NCBI GenBank assembly: GCA_963677785.2
Contig: CAXXDH010000003.1
Coordinates: forward strand, 2,914,001-2,978,000
DNA: 64,000 bases
Direction: 5' to 3'
Origin: G963665495 sp963677785
GTDB lineage: Bacteria; Desulfobacterota; Desulfovibrionia; Desulfovibrionales; Desulfovibrionaceae
The notes under the pieces are model-generated. The model was not told the DNA's origin, made no database searches, and was given only the letters and a program-made list of their open reading frames with translations. Position 1 is the stretch's first letter; each line of letters begins with the position of its first letter. Both the position numbers and the translations under genes were made by a program. Shown here piece after piece: positions 52,215 to 59,681 of the stretch.

Positions 52215-53804
52215 ATGAATCAAGAACAAGCCAAAACTGCGGAAAACACTCATGAAGTCTGTACCGGGGCCGAATCCATTGTCGCAACTCTGGTGGAAAG
52301 CGGCGTTGAAGTTTGTTTAGCCAATCCGGGCACCTCTGAAATGCATTTTGTCAGTGCGCTGGACCGTATCCCCGGCATGCATTCCGTGCTTTGCCTGTTT
52401 GAAGGCGTCGCCACCGGCGCCGCAGACGGGTATGCCCGGATGACGGGCAAGCCGGGCTGTACGTTGCTTCATCTGGGGCCGGGGTTCGCGAATGGCATGG
52501 CGAACCTGCACAATGCCCGGAGAGCCCAGTCTCCGGTGATCAATATTGTCGGCGATCATGCCACCTATCACGAACGCTTCGACGCGCCCCTGAATTCCAA
52601 CGTCAAAGGCTTTGCGGAAGCGATATCTCACTGGGTGCACCGATCGCGGAGCGCGCGTACGGTGGCGGCGGACGCGGCCAGGGCCGTACGTGCGGCGCGT
52701 CAGGCTCCCGGCCGGATTGCGACGTTGATTCTGCCTGCCGACACGGCCTGGACGCCTGCCGAACGCCCGGCGCCCGAGCTTCCGTTCGCCGGACCTTCAA
52801 GTGTTTCACCGCAGGCAGTTGATGCGGCTGCCAGGGCCTTGGCCTCCGGCAAAAAAACGGCGCTGCTTATGCGCGGCGCGGTGTTGTTTGGCGAGGGGTT
52901 GGAGATGGCCGGCAAAATAGCAGCAAAGACAGGGGCTGCGCTTTTTTGCGACACATTCGCTCCACGGATCCGTTTCGGACGCGGTTGCCCGAAGGTGGAG
53001 CCGCTCCCGTACCGCGGCCAAGCCATCCTGGAACGGCTGGCCGGATATGAACAGTTGATCCTGGTCGGCGCCCAGCCTTCGGTCTCTTTTTTCGCGTATC
53101 CGGACCAGGAAGACTGGCTCACGCCGCCGGAGTGCGGGCTACTGACCTTGTCGCACCCCCATGAAGACGGCAATACGGCGCTTGCCGCTCTCGCGGAAGC
53201 GCTCAAGGCCACGGCGGCGACATTGGCCGGGTCCAACGAAACAGTGGAATTGCCGCCAAACGGACCGCTTACAGCGGCGGGCGTCATGCGTATTGTTACC
53301 GCATCGCTTCCGGAGAATGCCATCGTCGCGGACGAGGGTATCACCTCCACACTGCCCTATGCCGCTTTGCTGGGCGACGCGGCGCCGCACGACTACCTTA
53401 CCGTCACGGGCGGCTCCATCGGCAACATCCTGCCATTGGGGACGGGAGCCGCCATTGCCGCCCCCGGCCGCAAAGTAGTCTGCCTGGAAGGAGACGGCAG
53501 CGCCATGTACACGTTGCAGGCCCTCTGGACCCAGGCTCGGGAACAGCTGGATGTGGTCACGGTGCTTTTTGCAAACAGGTCGTACGCGGTGTTGAACCAG
53601 GAGTTGCGCCTGGTCCAGGCGGAATCGCAGGGAGAACGCGCATTGGCCCTGCTGGACCTGCACAATCCCTCGCTGGATTGGGTCAGGCTGGCCGAAGGCA
53701 TGGGCGTCAACGCGCTGCGGGTGGAGACGACGCAGGCCTTCCGCGAGGCTTTCAGCGCAGCCATACGGGAGCCAGGCCCGCATCTCATCGAGGTGGTTGT
53801 CTGA
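52215..53804 (+). CDS. Thiamine-pyrophosphate enzyme, acetolactate synthase-like
   Basis: 529 aa with the three-domain fold of TPP-dependent decarboxylases/carboligases. The N-terminal pyrimidine-binding domain has CLANPGTSEMHFVSAL, the catalytic Glu region LCLFEGVATGAADGYARM and HLGPGFANGMANLHNARRA. The C-terminal TPP motif is CLEGDGSAMYTLQALWTQAREQLDVV...NRSYAVLN. Annotated relatives are called acetolactate synthase large subunit or benzoylformate-decarboxylase-like; no regulatory small subunit is nearby, so a biosynthetic IlvB role is doubtful. It lies directly downstream of the ISL3 element, 55 bases past the target duplication, so its native promoter may have been displaced. Confidence 0.87.
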   Translation: MNQEQAKTAENTHEVCTGAESIVATLVESGVEVCLANPGTSEMHFVSALDRIPGMHSVLCLFEGVATGAADGYARMTGKPGCTLLHLGPGFANGMANLHNARRAQSPVINIVGDHATYHERFDAPLNSNVKGFAEAISHWVHRSRSARTVAADAARAVRAARQAPGRIATLILPADTAWTPAERPAPELPFAGPSSVSPQAVDAAARALASGKKTALLMRGAVLFGEGLEMAGKIAAKTGAALFCDTFAPRIRFGRGCPKVEPLPYRGQAILERLAGYEQLILVGAQPSVSFFAYPDQEDWLTPPECGLLTLSHPHEDGNTALAALAEALKATAATLAGSNETVELPPNGPLTAAGVMRIVTASLPENAIVADEGITSTLPYAALLGDAAPHDYLTVTGGSIGNILPLGTGAAIAAPGRKVVCLEGDGSAMYTLQALWTQAREQLDVVTVLFANRSYAVLNQELRLVQAESQGERALALLDLHNPSLDWVRLAEGMGVNALRVETTQAFREAFSAAIREPGPHLIEVVV

Positions 53805-53941
53805 AAACAGTATTGCGGCCACAATTTCAGGTCACTCAGAACAGAACGTATGTCCCTTCGAGCAGCTGGAAAAAACTTCGTTTCTCCAGCCGCCTTTTGG
53901 GAAAACAAATGTCTTGATATTTTTGAGAGTCCAGGCTAAAG

Positions 53942-54126
53942 AGATTGCAGCCTGAGGTTTTTCAGGTGGCCGCAAAGGCCGTAACAGGGAATCCGGTGCG
54001 AATCCGGAGCGGTCCCGCCGCTGTGATCCCCGTGGTGAATCCGGCACCAGTTAGCCGCCGCAAGGCGGGAAGGGTGAAAGCCGGAATGACCATGACGATG
54101 GGGAAAGCCAGTATTCCTGCCTGAAA
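53942..54126 (+). promoter_or_regulatory. Cobalamin (B12) riboswitch
   Basis: Conserved core elements are visible in order: CAGGGAATCCGGTG, CGAATCCGGAGCGGTCCCGCCGCTGTGA, a central GGCACCAGTTAGCC arm, and the B12-box-like AAGCCAGTATTCCTGCCTG near the 3' end. It precedes nrdD by about 175 bases. By family behaviour, adenosylcobalamin binding should repress the downstream gene, consistent with nrdD being a B12-independent alternative to a B12-dependent class II reductase encoded elsewhere (inferred). Confidence 0.88.
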
Positions 54127-54258
54127 CAATTCCTGCCGTACGCGGATCGCGGAACCCGCGGACGGACTTGAAGACGCTCACCCCCAATTCTTGCCGAAAC
54201 TGCACCGGTGCCGCCGGGCAGCCTACTCCGGCAACAGCGCAAACAGCGTAGAAACACC

Positions 54259-54279
54259 CAATGATGCGACGCATCATTG
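54259..54279 (+). promoter_or_regulatory. 21-base perfect palindrome before nrdD
   Basis: Ten-base arms (CAATGATGCG and its complement) around a single A. It contains two ATG triplets in the nrdD frame and lies between riboswitch and coding start. It may be an operator, or a hairpin controlling translation as the riboswitch expression platform. Confidence 0.45.
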
Positions 54280-54302
54280 CCGTTGTTTGCCCAACAAAGC
54301 CT

Positions 54303-56366
54303 ATGCCTCAACACATTCAGAAACGTGACGGACGTATCGAGACCTGGTCCACCAAACGGATCGCCGACGCCATTTTCAAAGCCCTCAAAGGCAGCGGCAT
54401 CAAAGACCCGCTGCTCGCCACCCGCATGGCCGGGAAGGTGGAGCAGAAACTCGACGGCATCGACATGCCCGAGCAGGAGCAGGTGCAGGACATGGTGCAG
54501 CAGGTGCTCATGGAAGCCCGGCTCTACAAGGTGGCCGAACGCTACATCATCTATCGTGAAAAACGCCGCGAACTGCGTACGCAGAAGGATGCCTATCTGG
54601 ACATCTCGGGTGTCACGGAAGGCTATCTGGACAACATCGACTGGCGCGTGAACGAAAACTCCAACATGGTGCATTCGTTTCAGGGACTTATTTTGCACAT
54701 GGCCGGTTCTGTCCAGGCCCGGTACGTGCTGGAAAAGTACCCGGAAGAGGTGCGTATGGCGCATACGCACGGCTATTTTCACATTCACGACCTCTCGTTC
54801 GGACTGGCCGGGTATTGCTCGGGCTGGAGCCTGCGCGACCTGCTGCTGGAGGGCTTCAACCTGCGGGACCGCTGTTCGTCCACCCCGGCCAAGCATTTTG
54901 ACGCGGCCTGCGGCCAGATTGTGAACTTTCTGGGCACGCTGCAGAACGAGTGGGCCGGCGCCCAGGCCTTCAACAATGTGGACACCTACCTGGCGCCCTT
55001 TATCCGGCATGACGGCCTGGATTACACGGTGGTCAAGCAGCAGGTGCAGAAACTGCTGCACAACCTCAACGCCACTTCGCGCTGGGGCGGCCAAAGCCCG
55101 TTCACCAACTTCACCTTTGACGTCGTACCGCCCGAGCATATCGCCAAGGAGCCCGTGATCATTGGCGGCGCGCTGCAGGATTCGACCTACGGCGAATACG
55201 CCGAAGAGATGGCCATGCTCAACCGGGCCTTCCTGGAGGTGATGCTCGAAGGGGACGCGGATGGCCGGATTTTCTCGTTCCCCATCCCCACCTACAACGT
55301 GACCAAGGATTTCCCCTGGGATTCTGAAGAGGGCAAACTGCTGCTCAAGATGACGGCAAAATACGGCGCGCCGTATTTTCAGAACTTCATCAATTCGGAC
55401 ATGAACCCGGAAGACGTCCGTTCCATGTGTTGCCGACTGCGTATGGACCTGCGCGAACTGCGCAAGAAAACCGGCGGCCTGTTCGGCGCGGGCGACCTGA
55501 CCGGCTCCATCGGCGTGGTCACCCTGAACCTGCCCAAGCTGGCCTACCTGGCCCACAACGAGGAAGACTACTTCGACCTGATCACCGAGTACGCCGAACT
55601 GGCCAGCGAGTCGTTGGAATACAAGCGCAAGATTGTGGAAAAGAATCTGGAAGCGAACATGTTTCCCTATTCGCGCCGCTATCTGAAAAACGGCTTCAAG
55701 GGCCATTTCGCCACCATCGGGCTCATCGGCGGCCATGAGGCTTGCATGAATCTGCTGGGCAAAGGACTGGACACGCCCGCAGGTACGCGCATGATGCAGC
55801 GGACGCTGAATCACCTGCGCGATCTGGTGGTGGATATTCAGGAAAAGACCGGCAATCTCTACAATCTGGAAGCCACTCCCGGAGAGGGCACCTGCTACCG
55901 GCTGGCGAAAATCGACAAAGATCTTTATGAAGACATCTATACGTCCGGAGACGATGTGCCGTATTATACCAATTCCACGCTGTTGCCCGTGGGCATTACG
56001 TCGGACGTCTTTTTCGCCCTCGAACACCAGGACGAATTGCAGCCCCTGTATACGGGCGGCACGGTGTTTCATACGTTTCTGGGCGAAGCCGTGCCGGACG
56101 AGGATTGCGTGAAGAACTTTCTGCTTAAGGCCATGACCAATACTAAGATACCCTACATATCCATAACCCCCACCTTTTCCGTTTGCGAAGACCACGGCTA
56201 TATCTACGGCGAACACTTCACCTGCCCGACCTGCGGCAAGGAAGCGGAAGTCTATACGCGCGTGGTGGGCTATTACCGGCCCGTGGGACGCTGGAACAAG
56301 GGCAAGCAGCAGGAGTACAAGGACCGGGTGGAATACGCCGAGGAATCCTTTTGCGCCACTGCGTAA
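54303..56366 (+). CDS. nrdD: Anaerobic (class III) ribonucleoside-triphosphate reductase
   Basis: 687 aa. Glycyl-radical enzyme that reduces ribonucleotides to deoxyribonucleotides without oxygen or B12. An N-terminal ATP-cone (about 1-95: IQKRDGRIETWSTKRIADAIF) is followed by the barrel domain. The C terminus has Cys-rich zinc ligands (CEDHG...CPTCGKEAE) and the glycyl radical loop RVVGYYRPVGRWNKGKQQE. The start at 54303 places the ATP-cone at residue 4; an upstream ATG at 54261 would add 14 residues, and neither has a good ribosome site, in keeping with riboswitch control. The NrdG activase is not in the window. Confidence 0.93.
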   Translation: MPQHIQKRDGRIETWSTKRIADAIFKALKGSGIKDPLLATRMAGKVEQKLDGIDMPEQEQVQDMVQQVLMEARLYKVAERYIIYREKRRELRTQKDAYLDISGVTEGYLDNIDWRVNENSNMVHSFQGLILHMAGSVQARYVLEKYPEEVRMAHTHGYFHIHDLSFGLAGYCSGWSLRDLLLEGFNLRDRCSSTPAKHFDAACGQIVNFLGTLQNEWAGAQAFNNVDTYLAPFIRHDGLDYTVVKQQVQKLLHNLNATSRWGGQSPFTNFTFDVVPPEHIAKEPVIIGGALQDSTYGEYAEEMAMLNRAFLEVMLEGDADGRIFSFPIPTYNVTKDFPWDSEEGKLLLKMTAKYGAPYFQNFINSDMNPEDVRSMCCRLRMDLRELRKKTGGLFGAGDLTGSIGVVTLNLPKLAYLAHNEEDYFDLITEYAELASESLEYKRKIVEKNLEANMFPYSRRYLKNGFKGHFATIGLIGGHEACMNLLGKGLDTPAGTRMMQRTLNHLRDLVVDIQEKTGNLYNLEATPGEGTCYRLAKIDKDLYEDIYTSGDDVPYYTNSTLLPVGITSDVFFALEHQDELQPLYTGGTVFHTFLGEAVPDEDCVKNFLLKAMTNTKIPYISITPTFSVCEDHGYIYGEHFTCPTCGKEAEVYTRVVGYYRPVGRWNKGKQQEYKDRVEYAEESFCATA

Positions 56367-56384
56367 AACCAACAGGGCAGGTTC

Positions 56385-56615
56385 ATGATTCTCGACGCCA
56401 ACCAGCTCGCGGCCATCAAACAACGCAACGACGAGGAGCTCCGCCGGGGCAGCCGTGCTACGCACGGCTATCCGGCCTCCACCGTGCAGAACCTGCTGCA
56501 TACCATCGAGGCCCTGAAGCAGGAAAAAAAGAAATGGAAAAAGCTGGCCCAGACCCGGGGCAAGGCCCTGACGGATATCAGCCAGATAGCCGCGGCATTG
56601 AATTCTGATTCGTAG
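56385..56615 (+). CDS. Small helical protein downstream of nrdD
   Basis: 76 aa, soluble. The start MILDANQLAAIKQRNDEEL is followed by a Lys-rich amphipathic helix (IEALKQEKKKWKKLAQTRGK). It begins 19 bases after nrdD, with GGGCAGG upstream, and a terminator follows, so it is the last gene of the riboswitch-controlled transcript. A role linked to the reductase is suggested only by position. Not recognised. Confidence 0.65.
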   Translation: MILDANQLAAIKQRNDEELRRGSRATHGYPASTVQNLLHTIEALKQEKKKWKKLAQTRGKALTDISQIAAALNSDS

Positions 56616-56644
56616 CAGCAGCGATTGCAGCAAGACGACAACCG

Positions 56645-56684
56645 GATGCCTTGTGAGTTGCATGCTCGCAAGGCATCTTTTTTT
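56645..56684 (+). terminator. Terminator of the nrdD operon
   Basis: Arms GATGCCTTG/CAAGGCATC (plus inner GAG/CTC pairing) followed by seven T. Confidence 0.9.
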
Positions 56685-56895
56685 GCGGCTTATAGTGCGG
56701 TCCGATGTCTCGTTTGGTGGATTTGTGCGGCAAGAATGCGGTTCAATACGTCCGTGGTGGATGCGAACCATGGCCAGCGATTGCTGCAAACCGCCAGTCG
56801 GCATTTTTTATGGTATGAAATGAATTTCATATAGGAGAAATAATTTTAAAAAACCTGGTTATAGGGGTATAGCGTTTCAGGGATATTTATGGCTA

Positions 56896-57035
56896 CATTC
56901 GTGTTCGGTTAACCGAGCATGACAAACAGTGGATAACTATTTTCGATCTTTGATGATTTATCTGGATGCCTGAAAAAAGATTCCAGGGCGGTACGCTTGA
57001 ATATGTTTAATTGCAGCAACTGCGTCATCATAATA
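56896..57035 (-). mobile_element. Diverged left-end remnant of the IS4-like element
   Basis: Over about 140 bases this matches the left end of the element at 49334: CGTGTtCGGTTAAC, CAAACAGTGG-TAACTATTTTCGATCTT, TTCCAGG...ACGCTTGAATA and GCAGCAACTGC-TCATC. There are many substitutions, and the match stops abruptly. It is an old, truncated copy, directly upstream of the AT-rich secreted protein gene. The rest of 56685-57147 holds no gene. Confidence 0.8.
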
Positions 57036-57147
57036 TTTTTGATAACGGCTGATTAGGGGCGGGCAGCGGTTGACACCAAAACGTCTTCCTTGGTGAAATA
57101 ACAACAACCGCTACTTCTTATTAATTTATTTTTGATGGAGAGAATAC

Positions 57148-57756
57148 ATGAAAATTTCAGTTTCTACAATTGTATTGACACTTCTTTTGATTGTCTTTTT
57201 CACATCAACGGCTTTTGCTCAATGCACTATAACCTCGCAAATGGATGGCACTGACACTACGTGGGCCAATTACTCAACACTTGGAAATACTTTTATACCT
57301 TCATGCAGTGGGTCTATTTCTACAATAACTGTACGTGTTGTTGCTGGGACTAGTGTGACAAACGGTACTTTAAATGTATACAACGGTGACTATCCTAGTA
57401 GTAGTAAAATTTTGTATACTCAAGAAGGAATAAATTTGTCATCTAGTGACGGATTAATCACCCTAACGTCCTCAGTTCCTATTACCGCAGGTAACAAGTA
57501 TTGTTTTACAATAAAAAATTCAGCTGCATTTAAATTGTATTGCGAAAACTATCCTTCTAGGCATCCCGATGGGATAAAAGGCATTAAGTGGGGCGCTGTC
57601 TTTAATTTCTATGTTGTTGATTTCGTTATTTCTGTTGTTGCAGGTGGTGGCAGCGGTTCAGATGTACCAACGCTGCCGCTGTTAGGATATTTGCTCCTAG
57701 CCGCGCTTCTGATTGGGCTCGGCGTCCATGGCGTACGCCGTAAGCAACGTTTTTGA
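57148..57756 (+). CDS. Secreted protein with IPTL-CTERM-like sorting tail
   Basis: 202 aa. Signal peptide STIVLTLLLIVFFTSTAFAQ. The mature region is strand- and Ser/Thr-rich (TSQMDGTDTTWANYSTLGNT), resembling a beta-sandwich. A Gly/Ser linker leads to VPTLPLLGYLLLAALLIGLG and a basic end (HGVRRKQRF). That C-terminal layout (I/VPTL motif, hydrophobic helix, Arg/Lys cluster) is that of IPTL-CTERM proteins, PEP-CTERM-like substrates of exosortase-type processing. The body is AT-rich, unlike the surroundings, and an IS remnant lies just upstream, so acquired DNA is likely. Confidence 0.75.
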   Translation: MKISVSTIVLTLLLIVFFTSTAFAQCTITSQMDGTDTTWANYSTLGNTFIPSCSGSISTITVRVVAGTSVTNGTLNVYNGDYPSSSKILYTQEGINLSSSDGLITLTSSVPITAGNKYCFTIKNSAAFKLYCENYPSRHPDGIKGIKWGAVFNFYVVDFVISVVAGGGSGSDVPTLPLLGYLLLAALLIGLGVHGVRRKQRF

Positions 57757-57898
57757 TGGGATGGGTACATCGCAAGGGGGGGGTCAGACCTGAGCCACTC
57801 CCCCTTGGCGATATTCGCGGCTGCATGAGTATTGAGAAGGCGCGGCCGAACCATAGTGGATGCGGGCGGTGAGTTGGCAGCCTGCCATGATGCATTCA

Positions 57899-57928
57899 AC
57901 GAGGGGCCGTTGCGCCCCTCTTGTTTTT
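57899..57928 (+). terminator. Terminator between secreted protein and hybrid kinase genes
   Basis: GAGGGGC (57901-57907) pairs with GCCCCTC (57913-57919) around a 6-base loop, followed by TTGTTTTT. Confidence 0.75.
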
Positions 57929-57971
57929 GGAAAGGAGAAGCCGGCGACTTATGCAACGCTGCGTCTGCAGC

Positions 57972-59645
57972 TCATGCCGGGGAATTGAAACGATCTGCTC
58001 CCAGAACTGAAATCAGGGCTTCCTTGAGGCGTTCCGGGCTTACGGGTTTTTGCAGGGTGACAAAGCTGCTGATGGACATCTCCGCCGACGGGGAAAGGAA
58101 GATGATGGGGATATCTTTCAATTCCGGATCCGTGCGCAAGGTTTTTAAAATGTCCGTATCGGCCATCTCGAGCAACAGGGTTTCCAGCAGGATGCAGTCC
58201 GGCAGAAAGAGCCTGGCCTTTTCCAGAGCGGAAGGGCAGTCGTAGACGTTGATCACGGAGTACCCGTATTCCGACATCAGGTCCGAGAGTTCAAGACTGG
58301 TCCTGTGGTCATGGTCCGCCACAAGGGCGAGCTCCGAGCTTGGTTGGGCTTTCCCGGTTTTTTTTTGCGGGGCGTTCTGCCGCCCGCCCGTATGGGGGAG
58401 AGTGAAATTAAAGGTGCTGCCCCTGCCGAGTTGGGATTCCACCCAGATTTTTCCACCATAATGCTGAATAATCTGGCGGCAGATTGCCAGCCCGAGGCCG
58501 GTCCCTCTGGGCTTGTTGTGCAGCGTGTCGCCTTTGACCTGGTGAAAGCTGTCAAAGACCTTGTCCAGATCCTTCGGCGGGATGCCTTCGCCGCTGTCCT
58601 CCACCATGACCACAAGGTGGCCGTCGTGCGTGGTACGGGCTCTGACGGCAATGAAGCCTTCGCGGGTGAATTTGCCGGCGTTGTCCAGCAGGTTGATGAG
58701 GACCTGCTCGAGTTTGTCCCGGTCGGCGACAACGCCGGGCAGGTCTTCGGAAAAATCCGTGACAAGCTTGATTTCCGGGCGGTCAAGAAAGCATACGTCC
58801 ACTGCCCGCAGACTCTGGGCCAGGATGTCGCTTGGCGAAAGCTCCACATCGTTCCAGATCACATTGCCGGTTTCGATGCGGTTGAGGTCCAGAACGTCGT
58901 TGATGAGCCTGGTCAATCGTTCGCCCTCATTGCCGATGACCACTAGATTTTCATGAATGCGGCTGCATTTTTTCCCTAGCACGGGGCACGAGCCGGCCAG
59001 CGGGGCGATGGATTTGAGAAATTCCTTGTCGATGAGCTTGGCGAAGCCCATAACGGACGTCAGCGGCGTACGCAGTTCGTGGGAAACCGAGGATAGAAAG
59101 GCGGTTTTCATCTCGTCGAGTTCCACAAGCCGCTGGTTGGCCCGCTGCAGCTCGTCCGCCTTGGCCTGCAGGTCCAGGGTCTTTTGCTTGACGCGTTCCT
59201 CCAGCCTCCGGTTGAGCTGCTGCAGAGATATTTTGGTTTTTTCCAGTTCGCGACGGTGCGAGAACAATTCCACAAAGACGCGAACCTTGCTTTTCAGGAT
59301 GACCGGATCAAAGGGTTTGAAAAGATAATCCACGGCGCCGGCTTCGTAGCCTTTGAACACGTGGCTTTGTTCTTTGCTGATCGCCGTGACGAAAATAATG
59401 GGGATCTGGCTGGTCTTGGGGCGGCTGCGCAACAGTTCGGCGGTTTCAAAGCCGTCCATGCCGGGCATTTGCACGTCGAGCAGGATCAACGCGAAGTCGT
59501 ACTTGAGTACCGCGAGCAGCGCCTCTTTTCCGGAATGCGCTTTGACGATATTGACTCCGGCGTTTTCCAGAATACTTTCGATGGCCAGAATATTTTCCGG
59601 ATAATCGTCAACGACGAGAATATCAACGTTATTGAAGTCCGTCAT
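57972..59645 (-). CDS. Receiver - histidine kinase - pseudo-receiver hybrid protein
   Basis: 557 aa, cytosolic. An N-terminal receiver (1-125) has phospho-acceptor Asp57 (LILLDVQMPGMDGFE) and FVTAIS...FKPFD. A coiled coil then joins HisKA (SVSHELRTPLTSVMGF, His near 190) and HATPase_c (NLLDNAGKFT, DSGEGI, GTGLGLAI). A C-terminal receiver-like domain at about 420-550 has Glu at the phosphorylation position (CILLETLLLE), so it is probably not phosphorylated or mimics the active state. No membrane segment: input must come through its receiver, plausibly from the larger kinase encoded 36 bases upstream in the same operon. Confidence 0.9.
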   Translation of the reverse strand: MTDFNNVDILVVDDYPENILAIESILENAGVNIVKAHSGKEALLAVLKYDFALILLDVQMPGMDGFETAELLRSRPKTSQIPIIFVTAISKEQSHVFKGYEAGAVDYLFKPFDPVILKSKVRVFVELFSHRRELEKTKISLQQLNRRLEERVKQKTLDLQAKADELQRANQRLVELDEMKTAFLSSVSHELRTPLTSVMGFAKLIDKEFLKSIAPLAGSCPVLGKKCSRIHENLVVIGNEGERLTRLINDVLDLNRIETGNVIWNDVELSPSDILAQSLRAVDVCFLDRPEIKLVTDFSEDLPGVVADRDKLEQVLINLLDNAGKFTREGFIAVRARTTHDGHLVVMVEDSGEGIPPKDLDKVFDSFHQVKGDTLHNKPRGTGLGLAICRQIIQHYGGKIWVESQLGRGSTFNFTLPHTGGRQNAPQKKTGKAQPSSELALVADHDHRTSLELSDLMSEYGYSVINVYDCPSALEKARLFLPDCILLETLLLEMADTDILKTLRTDPELKDIPIIFLSPSAEMSISSFVTLQKPVSPERLKEALISVLGADRFNSPA

Positions 59646-59681
59646 TGGTGCAATATCCTTTTGTTGCGGGCTGACGGAGCG

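Noticed and set aside
54051..56804. Long minus-strand open frame across the riboswitch and nrdD
   Set aside because: It is antisense to nrdD and the cobalamin riboswitch, with no domain content.
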